DNA of 9,608 nucleotides from Alphaproteobacteria bacterium (GCA_018665505.1 JABJCS010000152.1:1-9608); one strand, 5' to 3'. Shown: positions 1 through 7,125, numbered from the stretch's first letter. The notes: generated by a model from the letters alone, not told the origin. Numbers and translations are program-made.

Positions 1-506
1 GCGCGTGCCGGCCAGCGTTTTTCGTCGATATCCTCCGCCCGTAGGAGTTGTTTCAGCAGGCGAATTTGATCGTCCATATCGAGAATGGTGAAATCGCTGC
101 GGAGATCGACGATCTCCGCATGGCGACGCAGGATACGCGCGCCAAGCGCGTGAAACGTCCCCAACCACATGCCGTCGACGGCGCCGCCAATTTGGCGCTC
201 GACCCGGTCCCGCATCTCCCGCGCCGCCTTGTTTGTGAAGGTGACGGCTAAAATTTGATAGGGCCGCGCGCGTCCTTGATGAAGCAAATGGGCGAGCCGG
301 GTGGTGAGGACACGCGTCTTGCCGGTACCGGCCCCGGCCAATACCAGAACCGGGCCGTCCAAAGCCTCAACGGCCGCGCGCTGCGCCTCGTTCAACGAAT
401 CGAGATAGGGTGGCGGTGCGGCTGGGCCTTGGGGGCTCGCCGAAACCGTTGATCCTAATGGGGTTACGTCCGCATCTAACGGATCGTCCTGAAGGGGGTC
501 GCTCAT
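1..506 (-). CDS. uvrD: UvrD/PcrA-family superfamily 1 DNA helicase, N-terminal part (cut by window edge)
   Basis: This is a 3'-5' ATP-dependent DNA helicase of superfamily 1A, which acts in nucleotide excision and mismatch repair and in clearing proteins from DNA. Only the first 168 residues are in the window; the family is normally about 700-800 residues. Visible in order are a proline-rich, poorly conserved leader (residues 1-35), the Q motif LNEAQRAAVEA (38-48), the Walker A loop AGAGTGKT (57-64), motif Ia ILAVTFTNKAAREM (85-98) and motif Ib LGTFHALGARIL (115-126). The ATG at 504-506 is chosen because it gives the usual short leader before the Q motif and because a TATAAT box lies just upstream. 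There is no Shine-Dalgarno sequence. PcrA, Rep and UvrD cannot be told apart from this part alone; the symbol follows common alphaproteobacterial usage. Confidence 0.93.
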   Translation of the reverse strand, partial: MSDPLQDDPLDADVTPLGSTVSASPQGPAAPPPYLDSLNEAQRAAVEALDGPVLVLAGAGTGKTRVLTTRLAHLLHQGRARPYQILAVTFTNKAAREMRDRVERQIGGAVDGMWLGTFHALGARILRRHAEIVDLRSDFTILDMDDQIRLLKQLLRAEDIDEKRWPAR

Positions 507-512
507 AGATTT

Positions 513-521
513 ATTATAGCA
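513..521 (-). promoter_or_regulatory. Extended -10 promoter element for the helicase gene
   Basis: On the minus strand the sequence reads TGC-TATAAT (-10 hexamer at 518-513, TG at 521-520). This is a perfect consensus -10 with the extended TGn motif. The -35 region is weak: GTTTCA with a 16-base spacer is the best candidate, with 3 of 6 matches. Only six bases separate the -10 box from the ATG of the helicase gene. With the usual 6-8 base distance from -10 to start site, transcription would begin at or next to the A of the start codon, so the message would have little or no leader. The motif is seen directly; promoter activity and start site are inferred. Confidence 0.6.
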
Positions 522-610
522 CGCTTGGCCGTGATGAAACTGTGATCACTTTCCAGTGCGTTGAGCTGCCGTCGAAAGCGAATACGTGTACACTCAACCA
601 ACAGACTCGA

Positions 611-616
611 GAGGTG
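611..616 (+). promoter_or_regulatory. Ribosome binding site that fixes the start of the S1C-PDZ gene
   Basis: GAGGTG, preceded by GA, lies 4 bases before the ATG at 621. It supports starting the protein there rather than at the in-frame ATG at 561, which has no Shine-Dalgarno sequence. Starting at 561 would also place an arginine-rich stretch in front of a clean signal peptide. Confidence 0.65.
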
Positions 617-620
617 TACT

Positions 621-1640
621 ATGACCCGAACGGCCTATGGCTTGGGGCGACACAAAGCGGTTCTTGTCGCCTGTCAATTGATCTGCGCTGTTGTGTTGAG
701 CGGACAGGTTCTCGCGGCATCTGAGAAAACGGGCGATGTCTTCGGTGCGGTTTTAAAGCTGAACGCGCAAATTCCGGGGGATGCGCGGACGTCGAAATCG
801 CTCGGTACGGCCCGCGAAGGTCACGCTGTTGTCATCGATTCGGACGGTTTGGTGGTGACCATCGGATATCTGATACTGGAAGCCGAAGCAGTTACCCTGA
901 CGACGAATGACGGCCGAGAAGTACCGGCGGAAATTCTGGCCTACGACCACGATACCGGATTTGGGCTCGTTCGAGCGCTGCAGCCGTTGAATATAAAGCC
1001 GGTACGGTTGGGTGATTCCAAACCCGCAAATGATGGGACGGCGGTTCTGGCCGTGGGCTTTGGCGGGACCGAAAACGCAGTGCCTCTGCGGGTTGTCTCG
1101 CGGCGCGATTTCTCCGGCTATTGGGAATATTTGCTGGAGAACGCGATCTTTACTGCGCCGGCCTTTCCGAGCTTTGGCGGCGCCGCGCTTTTCGACGATC
1201 AGGGACGCTTGATCGGGATCGGCTCATTGATTATTCCGAACGCCGGATCGGCGGACAGTCACAGTCCCGGCAATATGTTCGTGCCCATCAATGCGCTGAA
1301 ACCCATTATGGCGGATTTGCTGGATCAAGGGCGCTCTGAGAGACGGCGCAATCCGTGGATCGGTGCCTATACGGCGGAGCAATCCGGATTTCTGATCGTG
1401 CAACGGATCGCTGATGGCGGTCCGTCCGATATTGCCGGTGTGGAGGTGGGCGATATTATCGTATCGGTCGGCGGCCAAGCCGTAACGGGGCAGATCGACT
1501 TCTATCGTAAAATGTGGTCGCTCGGCGGGCCCGGTACGGCAATCGAGTTGACCGTCCTCAAGCCAGGTTCGGGTGTTAAGACAGTTAGTGTTGCGTCGAC
1601 CGACCGCTATCGTTGGCTGCGGTTGTCGAAGGGGAATTAA
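621..1640 (+). CDS. Exported HtrA/S1C-like protein with PDZ domain, catalytic triad apparently lost
   Basis: The 339-residue protein starts with a signal peptide (residues 1-32; basic start, hydrophobic core, cleavage near QVLA-A), so it should be periplasmic. Residues about 40-230 follow the trypsin-like fold of HtrA/DegP: a GHAVVIDSDGLVVT strand, NDGREVPAEILAYD (DegP-like), and DDQGRLIGIGSLI near the end of the protease domain. A C-terminal PDZ domain covers about 244-326 (GGPSDIAGVEVGDIIVSV). By hand alignment to DegP the catalytic His is Tyr83, the Asp is Gly113 and the Ser is Gly186 (context SFGGAAL in place of GNSGGAL). It is therefore probably a non-proteolytic member acting as a chaperone, scaffold or peptide-binding protein. 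From memory, alphaproteobacteria carry a family of such GYLILEA/WEYLL proteins, so this is likely an inherited state rather than a fresh mutation. Automatic annotation would probably call it a serine protease. The stop codon overlaps the stop of the convergent CLC gene. Confidence 0.82.
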   Translation: MTRTAYGLGRHKAVLVACQLICAVVLSGQVLAASEKTGDVFGAVLKLNAQIPGDARTSKSLGTAREGHAVVIDSDGLVVTIGYLILEAEAVTLTTNDGREVPAEILAYDHDTGFGLVRALQPLNIKPVRLGDSKPANDGTAVLAVGFGGTENAVPLRVVSRRDFSGYWEYLLENAIFTAPAFPSFGGAALFDDQGRLIGIGSLIIPNAGSADSHSPGNMFVPINALKPIMADLLDQGRSERRRNPWIGAYTAEQSGFLIVQRIADGGPSDIAGVEVGDIIVSVGGQAVTGQIDFYRKMWSLGGPGTAIELTVLKPGSGVKTVSVASTDRYRWLRLSKGN

Positions 1641-3409
1641 CCGGCATCGGTTTCTTCTCCCCGTGCCGCGAGGATGGCACGTCGATACGCCATCATGACA
1701 TCGCGTTGATGGATAACGCCGACCAAATGTAAGGATATGGCGTCTTCCACCACGGCAATATGATCTTCACCCGAGGTCTGCATCGAACGCATCGCGAAGC
1801 CGAGGTCCTGATCGATTTCGAGCATGGGAGGGTGCAAGCGGGCGACATCTTGCGCGTTGATTATAAAATCTAGTTCGGTATCAAATGCCGTTTCGGCTAG
1901 ATCGGCGAGCGTGATCGTGCCGTGCAAGCCGCCCTCGCGGTCGATAACAAATAAAGTCCCGTAGACCGATGCGCCGAGCTTCTCGCGAACTTCCGCCATA
2001 GGAGCGGCCTGATCGACGGCCACCGTATCCCTTGCCATTACGTTCGCGACCTTAACGTCACGAAGGATTCGCTGTTCGTGGCCTTCCCGAACGTTCAATC
2101 CGCGCTGTTCCAATTGCCAAGCGAAATAGGAATGGCCAAACTGATAGCGGGTAATCAACGTTGAGACGATTGTCGCGACCATGACGGCGACGGTTAGTGC
2201 GTAATCGTTGGTCAACTCGAATATCATCAGGATGGTGGAAATCGGCGCGCCCAACACCGCCCCGGCGACGGCCCCCATGCCAACAATAGTATAGGCGCCG
2301 ACGCCAGAGGAGAGTTCCGGATTAGCGAGCGTGGCGAGGACGCCGAAGGCTCCCCCCAGCATGGCACCTAAAAATAGCGACGGTGAGAAAACCCCGCCAC
2401 CGAACCCGCAGCCAAGACTGATGGCAGTGGCGATCAATTTTAGGCCGAGAAGCGCGAACAGCATCGTCAGAGCCAAGTCTTCGCGGAGCGCATCATCCGT
2501 CGCTGCATATCCGACGCCGAGGACTTGTGGGAAGGCAATGGCAATTAATCCGACGATCAAACCGCCGATGGCCGGCTGCAGCCAAATCGGCACCGTGCTG
2601 CGTTCCATTGCGGTTCGAACACCGACCACCGATTTCATGAACACGATCGCAACCGCGGCGCTGATGACGCCAAGCAGTGCGAAGGCCGGGAATTCAAGGA
2701 AAGAGGCAACATCTCTGCTGCTGATAATAAAGGCGGGATAGTCACCGAAATAACCGCGCGACACCATGGTGCCGGCGACAGAGGCGATGACAACCGGGGC
2801 GGAGGCGCCCAGGGCATAGTGTCCGACGACAACTTCAAGCGCGAAAAACCAACCAGCGATGGGGGCGTTAAACGAGGCGGCGACGGTCGCCGCGACGCCG
2901 CATCCGAGCAAGGTGCGGGCGAGGGAAGGGCCGAGATGAAGCTTCGCCGCAACCCATGCGCCCAATGTGGCACCTAAATGCACGACCGGACCTTCCCGTC
3001 CAACCGAGGCACCGGCACCGATCGAAATTGCACTGGAAAGCGCGGATAGCACGCCAGTCCGCAAATTCATTTGGCCGTCTTTCAGAGCGTTTGCTTCCAC
3101 TACGTCCGCGACGCCGTGGACTCTCCGGCCCGGAATAAATTTCCACGTCAACAGTCCGACAAGGAGACCGCCGATAGTGGTGGACGCGACGATCTGCCAC
3201 CACGCGAATTTGGCATAAATGTCGTCGAGGCGGTCGTATTGGGCTTCTAGGGCGATTTCTTGGAAGAAGGTGATGGTTTCGCGGAACAGGACCGCCGACC
3301 CTCCGCCCAGCATTCCGATCACGACGGCGAGAATGAAAAGCACCACTTGCTCGTGGCGCACCATTCGGCCGATCCGTCTTAACGGGGTGGCGATGTCGAA
3401 GCGCGACAA
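1637..3409 (-). CDS. CLC-family chloride channel/transporter with C-terminal tandem CBS domains
   Basis: This is a 590-residue inner-membrane anion channel or exchanger. About 435 residues form the hydrophobic CLC core, followed by two CBS domains (about 452-508 and 525-578) that in this family bind adenine nucleotides and regulate gating. CLC signatures seen are GREGP (137-141, gating glutamate Glu139), GGGVFSP (337-343, the GxFxP motif) and the helix R tyrosine Tyr428. The first anion-site motif GSGIP is replaced by VHGVA (97-101), with His98 at the position of the central serine. In FNAPIAGWFFALEV (180-193) the residue matching the internal proton glutamate Glu203 of E. coli CLC is Val193, as in vertebrate CLC channels. 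The annotated start is TTG at 3409-3407, with only a weak CAGGG upstream; the ATG at residue 16 (about 3364) is an alternative. The gene may be co-transcribed with the diguanylate cyclase gene 75 bases upstream. Confidence 0.93.
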   Translation of the reverse strand: MSRFDIATPLRRIGRMVRHEQVVLFILAVVIGMLGGGSAVLFRETITFFQEIALEAQYDRLDDIYAKFAWWQIVASTTIGGLLVGLLTWKFIPGRRVHGVADVVEANALKDGQMNLRTGVLSALSSAISIGAGASVGREGPVVHLGATLGAWVAAKLHLGPSLARTLLGCGVAATVAASFNAPIAGWFFALEVVVGHYALGASAPVVIASVAGTMVSRGYFGDYPAFIISSRDVASFLEFPAFALLGVISAAVAIVFMKSVVGVRTAMERSTVPIWLQPAIGGLIVGLIAIAFPQVLGVGYAATDDALREDLALTMLFALLGLKLIATAISLGCGFGGGVFSPSLFLGAMLGGAFGVLATLANPELSSGVGAYTIVGMGAVAGAVLGAPISTILMIFELTNDYALTVAVMVATIVSTLITRYQFGHSYFAWQLEQRGLNVREGHEQRILRDVKVANVMARDTVAVDQAAPMAEVREKLGASVYGTLFVIDREGGLHGTITLADLAETAFDTELDFIINAQDVARLHPPMLEIDQDLGFAMRSMQTSGEDHIAVVEDAISLHLVGVIHQRDVMMAYRRAILAARGEETDAG

Positions 3410-3484
3410 GACGATGATACGCCCTGGCAGTTGGAGCTGAGTTGAGTGTAGAGCAGGGTTCGTCCGCCGGAAAGAGAAGCTTCC

Positions 3485-4570
3485 CTATTCGGCGGCGGAA
3501 TTCGCGAGTTCGGTTTCGATGATGACCTTGTTTCGGCCCGTGCGTTTGGCCTGATAGAGGCCGTCATCCGCCCGTTGGATGAAGTCGACGAGTGCTTCGC
3601 CCGGCCGATACTGCGCAATGCCCAGAGAGATCGTGATGGAGCTTAATTCTTCACCGGTTTGCTTCTTCCGAAACCGTTTGCCAGCGATCCCGGTGCGAAT
3701 CTTCTCCGCCAAGATGCGTCCGGTCTCTAGAACCGTATCTGGCAAGATGACACCGAATTCCTCGCCGCCGTAACGTGCCGCGGTGTCTCGGCCCTTGATG
3801 TTGGAGGCGAGCGTGTGCGCGACGAGACGCAGGACGTCGTCACCTGTTTGATGGCCGTAATTGTCGTTGAACGTTTTGAAGTGGTCGATGTCCACCAGTA
3901 CTAACGACAGCGGCGTGCCGTTTTCCATTGCATGCAAGACGGATGTCCGGAGATGAATGTCGAAATATTTGCGATTGGCGATCCCGGTCAACGCGTCGGT
4001 CATGGCCTCGCGGCGCACTTCTTCGAGGTTGCGTCGTAAAGTGTCGATTTCCGATGTCGTACTTTTAAGCCGTTCCTCCAAGGCGCGGCTACGGATCAAC
4101 ATCTCGTTGGTTTCAATCTGCAGAGCGCCAACGACGGATTTGAGTTCGTCTGCATTGCCCGCAACACGGATTTGGTCGAGCGAAGTTTCCAATGTGGATT
4201 TGAAATTCTCCGTGCCATCTGCGGCGTCGGTGAGGAATTGGCTCACTTCTTTTACGGAAACGTCAATTTGTTCGCTGGCTTCCTGGATGCGGGCGCCTTC
4301 CATGGTAAAGCCGAAAAATTTTTCGAATAGTTCGGCGCTTTCGAAATTCCCGAATTCTCCGTCATTCGCGATGATTTTATCAATTGCCCGAATGAGGTCG
4401 GGCTCGCGGCCGCTCACATAAGTGTACCAAATGGTATAATTTTGCGGCGTGGAAGGAATGTTCCGTTCCATCATCATGCGGAGCGCTTTCTCGGCAATAC
4501 CGACCGCAGCCTTTATGTCGTCCGGATGATCCAAAGCTAAGTCCCAACTCGCCTGATGGTATTCAAGCAC
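3485..4570 (-). CDS. GGDEF-domain diguanylate cyclase, cytoplasmic
   Basis: It makes the second messenger c-di-GMP from two GTP. The 361-residue protein has no membrane segment or signal peptide. An N-terminal helical region (residues 1-110) carries a motif known from many alphaproteobacterial GGDEF proteins (ERNIPSTPQNYTIWYTYVSG, 35-54). A helical linker, probably coiled coil (about 150-190), leads into the GGDEF domain (190-352). The domain shows the metal/substrate segment DIDHFKTFNDNYGH (227-240), the active-site GGEEF (268-272) and a C-terminal RADDGLYQAKRTGRNKV (333-349), all consistent with activity. The allosteric I-site RxxD position reads KGRD (259-262), so product inhibition through the primary site may be weak or absent. 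There is no EAL domain. The start is GTG at 4570-4568 with no clear ribosome binding site; Met32-34 are possible later starts but would cut the conserved N-terminal helix. Confidence 0.93.
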   Translation of the reverse strand: MLEYHQASWDLALDHPDDIKAAVGIAEKALRMMMERNIPSTPQNYTIWYTYVSGREPDLIRAIDKIIANDGEFGNFESAELFEKFFGFTMEGARIQEASEQIDVSVKEVSQFLTDAADGTENFKSTLETSLDQIRVAGNADELKSVVGALQIETNEMLIRSRALEERLKSTTSEIDTLRRNLEEVRREAMTDALTGIANRKYFDIHLRTSVLHAMENGTPLSLVLVDIDHFKTFNDNYGHQTGDDVLRLVAHTLASNIKGRDTAARYGGEEFGVILPDTVLETGRILAEKIRTGIAGKRFRKKQTGEELSSITISLGIAQYRPGEALVDFIQRADDGLYQAKRTGRNKVIIETELANSAAE

Positions 4571-4584
4571 GCAGATTCTATCGC

Positions 4585-4614
4585 GGCTAGACTATCAGAA
4601 TCACTGGGATAGCC
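4585..4614 (-). repeat. Imperfect inverted repeat in the thioesterase-cyclase gap
   Basis: GGCTA (4585-4589) and TAGCC (4610-4614) are complementary, with further pairing of CTATC to GATAG possible in an alternative register. The element lies 14 bases before the GTG start of the diguanylate cyclase gene. No T-run follows on the minus strand, so it does not look like an intrinsic terminator. It could be an mRNA leader hairpin or chance. Confidence 0.3.
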
Positions 4615-4639
4615 AAGTTTGTTTTGGTGCTTGTAGTGC

Positions 4640-5140
4640 TTACAAATCCAACTTCTTCTTCATGCCGATAAGGCGGCCGACGCCTTCGGGCAACGGTAAA
4701 TCGGCGTGGGCGTCACGAATACTGGCGATCCATTCGGCAATGTCGGCGGCCATGGGCCCGACCCGGCGCGAAGAAAGGTCGATATGGAGAGAGAGCAGTT
4801 CATTGGTCGCCGCGAGATAGCCTTCGGTTGCGTGATACATTTCGTGCCAAAAATGGATGCGCTTCTCGTCGCAATCCAAAATCCGCGTCGTAAATCGCAA
4901 GGGATCGCCTTCTTTGACTTCCTGGCGATACGTCACGTTCATGTCGGCGACGAAGGTCGTGGTATTTTCTTTCGTCTTGTAGTCATGGGTCAACCGCAGG
5001 AATTCAAGCATCGCATCGGTCGCATGATCGAATGCCAAAACATAAAACGCGACGTTCATATGTCCGTTGTAGTCGATCCACTCCGGGAGGACGATTTCTT
5101 CGTGTAGCTGCAGCGGGGTCGGGATATTGGAATCTGTCAT
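4640..5140 (-). CDS. Hot-dog fold acyl-CoA thioesterase (4HBT-like)
   Basis: This 166-residue cytoplasmic protein should hydrolyse an acyl-CoA thioester. The key signature is WIDYNGHMNVAFY (residues 21-33): the Asp23-x3-His27-x5-Tyr33 pattern of the 4-hydroxybenzoyl-CoA thioesterase group. The rest fits the fold: FVADMNVTYRQEVKEGDPL forms the beta hairpin after the long helix, then RIHFWHEMYHA. The wording around the motif resembles the thioesterases linked to carnitine/betaine catabolism and the extra domain of L-carnitine dehydrogenases, so a short or quaternary-ammonium acyl-CoA is a reasonable guess, but no carnitine genes are nearby to support it. The ATG at 5140-5138 is chosen because GAGTG lies 5 bases upstream and the protein begins just before the fold. 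The reading frame is open further upstream (to 5476), but that part is arginine-rich, unlike the family, and overlaps the start of the divergent gene. Confidence 0.85.
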   Translation of the reverse strand: MTDSNIPTPLQLHEEIVLPEWIDYNGHMNVAFYVLAFDHATDAMLEFLRLTHDYKTKENTTTFVADMNVTYRQEVKEGDPLRFTTRILDCDEKRIHFWHEMYHATEGYLAATNELLSLHIDLSSRRVGPMAADIAEWIASIRDAHADLPLPEGVGRLIGMKKKLDL

Positions 5141-5301
5141 AGTAACACTCAAATTGTCGGGTGCCGGAATTTGGCAAGGGATACCGTTTGCGGAGCGTCG
5201 TAATTTCGAAACGTTAGATGTTTGGATTTTGGGCGGACTTTGGTCATACTGTCCATAGGCGGAAATCCATGCGCCGTTGGCGGCATCAGGGGGGAATAAG
5301 C
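5141..5301. promoter_or_regulatory. Divergent promoter region between thioesterase and the 569-residue protein
   Basis: This 161-base interval must hold promoters for both outward-facing genes. For the plus strand the best candidate is TTGGAT (5222-5227), a 17-base spacer and CATACT (5245-5250), only a partial match to the sigma-70 consensus. No good minus-strand promoter stands out. A TTTCGAAA palindrome lies at 5204-5211. All of this is weak and inferred. Confidence 0.35.
5288..5294 (+). promoter_or_regulatory. Ribosome binding site that fixes a GTG start
   Basis: AGGGGGG ends 7 bases before a GTG at 5302. The in-frame ATGs at 5218 and 5269 have no such site, and using them would add arginine-rich sequence encoded in the divergent promoter region. 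The GTG is therefore the preferred start of the downstream gene. Confidence 0.65.
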
Positions 5302-7011
5302 GTGTCGGAAGACGGAAAAGGAACGGAACGTTCTCAGCCAGCGAGCCTTGGTTGGCAAACATCTGCCTGGGTCGGCGGCGTGGTATTTCTTGCGTTTCTG
5401 TCGATCGTTCTGATTTACGCGTATGGCGACCCGCGTCCCTCATTTGTGGAGGCCGCGAAAATTGGCGGCGACGCACCGTCCATACCTACCATCGCACCAG
5501 GCGAGCAATACTATCGGATTCGCGCGGAATATATTCCGTTGGCCCCTGCGCGCGCGACCGCAGACCCGATTGGACAACTTTGGGCATCGTTGTTTGGAAA
5601 GATGGTATCGGCGGCGGGTGCCGCTTCGGTTAAACTCCGTTTGTCTCATCCCGCGTCACTTTCCATCGCCCGGGATCAGGATGGTTATATTCTTCTCGAT
5701 ACGAGTAGTGTCTCTCCCGCTTCCGGCGCGACGACGCCGTATATGGCGCGGCGCGCGGCGGATAAAGTTGAGCTGCGACTGGATGTGGTTCCGTTGGAGA
5801 GCGCGGCCACGGGTTTGTTGCCGGGCCTCATGCGTTCGTTCGGGGGCAATGGTAAGGCGTTTAGCGGATGGGTCTCGGTGTTTGCCGATGAAGCATCTCC
5901 CGGGATACGCAAGCTTGATGATACCAATTCATTGATGCCGGTGCGCGATTTCAGCGGCCGTGCTGTCGGTGCGGTTAGGGTTAGTTTGGAGACACGGAGC
6001 TCGATGCTCTTCGGAGAATTTTTCTCCACCAATGGATTCGAAAATTTAGTTGTCTCCGGTGCGTCGGCTGCCGACCGCCGTAATGCCGTTTTGTCATTGA
6101 TCGAGCGTAATGTTGACGCGGGATTCGGAGATAGTGGGTTTAAAAACACTCTCCTGGAACGCACCAAGGCGGCGTTTGAATTATCGGCTTCCGAAGATGC
6201 CGATGCATCGTGCAGGGGTGTGTATTCGGCGCTGAGTAAAGACATGGGGCTAACGTCGCAAGATGCCGCCGGTATAGCGTTCTTGGCGAGATACGATCCG
6301 GCGACCCCGATCGATCGGAACAGCACGATTTGTGGAGATCTGCGGTTGACGGCGGCGCTCGCTGAAACTGGTGTTTTCAATGGCCTTGCGCGTGCAAACG
6401 CCGCCATGGCGACGACACAGGAGCGGGAACGGGCTGTGGCTGTAACTGAAAAATCAACGGATGTTCCCACAGGTCCAACAGGGAGATATGTTTGCCTTGG
6501 CGTAAGCGGCCCTCGGGTTGCCGAACATTGCGACGTTCTAAACGCTATCGCCAAGGAATGGCGCGGGGGGACCAAGTTTCTTCAGATGCTTTCGTCACGC
6601 CGGTTTATCGGTCGCGATGTTGGTCTCGAGGAACCGACCGAGGGCATGGGTTTCGCAGCGGCGCGGTTCGCGGATCGGCGGCAGTTATTGATTCACATCG
6701 CCTTGTCTCGGGTCGAGAATTTCGCGTGTTTCCGCATGGTGCGGCAGAATACGGATTACTTCGAAGCACTTTTGATGATGCGCGATGCCGGAACCGGGTC
6801 GGCGCGTCGATTGGATGTCTTTGAATTCGCGTTTGAGAGCGATGGGCGGATCGGCCGTATTCGGCGGAGAGCGGCCTTGCCGTTCGATGTCGAGGAAGCG
6901 CGTCGATTGCCCGAAACTTCACGGTGCCGGCGGGAGTTTCTCGATACTCATCAAACCGAAATAGGAAGGCTGGTGCGCGAATACTGGCGTTTGCCAGCCG
7001 TGCGCGGTTGA
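5302..7011 (+). CDS. Membrane-anchored, mostly periplasmic protein of unknown function
   Basis: I do not recognise this 569-residue protein. It has a short hydrophilic N-terminus (1-20), one hydrophobic segment (about 21-42, AWVGGVVFLAFLSIVLIYAYG) and a long soluble remainder. Charge around the segment is roughly balanced (Lys and Arg only at residues 6 and 10), so the topology N-in/C-out is likely but not certain. The segment has no lipobox and no good cleavage site and is probably an uncleaved anchor. The soluble part contains exactly six cysteines (304, 344, 398, 410, 476, 542), all in the C-terminal half; an even number in an exported protein is compatible with disulfides. Alternating hydrophobic stretches such as VKLRLSHPASLSI and VELRLDVVPL suggest beta structure near 109-165. 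A conspicuous segment GRYVCLGVSGPRVAEHCDVL lies at 394-413. No catalytic or binding motif is evident. It is probably monocistronic: the divergent neighbour is a thioesterase and the convergent one a transglycosylase. The long antisense frame at 5685-6575 is a shadow. Confidence 0.75.
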   Translation: MSEDGKGTERSQPASLGWQTSAWVGGVVFLAFLSIVLIYAYGDPRPSFVEAAKIGGDAPSIPTIAPGEQYYRIRAEYIPLAPARATADPIGQLWASLFGKMVSAAGAASVKLRLSHPASLSIARDQDGYILLDTSSVSPASGATTPYMARRAADKVELRLDVVPLESAATGLLPGLMRSFGGNGKAFSGWVSVFADEASPGIRKLDDTNSLMPVRDFSGRAVGAVRVSLETRSSMLFGEFFSTNGFENLVVSGASAADRRNAVLSLIERNVDAGFGDSGFKNTLLERTKAAFELSASEDADASCRGVYSALSKDMGLTSQDAAGIAFLARYDPATPIDRNSTICGDLRLTAALAETGVFNGLARANAAMATTQERERAVAVTEKSTDVPTGPTGRYVCLGVSGPRVAEHCDVLNAIAKEWRGGTKFLQMLSSRRFIGRDVGLEEPTEGMGFAAARFADRRQLLIHIALSRVENFACFRMVRQNTDYFEALLMMRDAGTGSARRLDVFEFAFESDGRIGRIRRRAALPFDVEEARRLPETSRCRREFLDTHQTEIGRLVREYWRLPAVRG

Positions 7012-7125
7012 TCTTATCGCGGTATTGAAAAATTAAACCTCCGAATTCCGATTTGGATGTCGATCGCAGATTCGTGGATTTGTGAGCACGATATTCGACA
7101 AAGTTTCCGCACCAGTCGAGGTCGA

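Noticed and set aside
561..620. Upstream start for the S1C-PDZ protein
   Set aside because: It would place an arginine-rich segment before an otherwise classical signal peptide, and it lacks a ribosome binding site, unlike the ATG at 621.
2331..2741. A 136-codon plus-strand frame inside the CLC gene
   Set aside because: It lies fully opposite conserved CLC motifs and its composition (Pro, Ser, Arg, Ala) is what the reverse of hydrophobic coding sequence gives.
4413..4440. Antisense promoter in the diguanylate cyclase gene (CTCACA, 16 bases, extended TGGTATAAT on the plus strand)
   Set aside because: The TATAAT is produced by codons for the conserved NYTIWYTYV motif of the cyclase, so its presence is explained by coding. 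Transcription is possible but not supported.
5141..5476. N-terminal extension of the thioesterase to 278 residues
   Set aside because: The extension is arginine-rich, unlike the family, and would run into the divergent gene. The ATG at 5140 has a suitable upstream GAGTG and matches the family start.
5685..6575. A 296-codon open frame on the minus strand opposite the 569-residue gene
   Set aside because: The translation is rich in Ser, Arg, Ala and Pro with no domain, and it lacks a convincing ribosome binding site. The plus-strand frame has a TM anchor, a good ribosome binding site and protein-like composition, so this is an antisense shadow.
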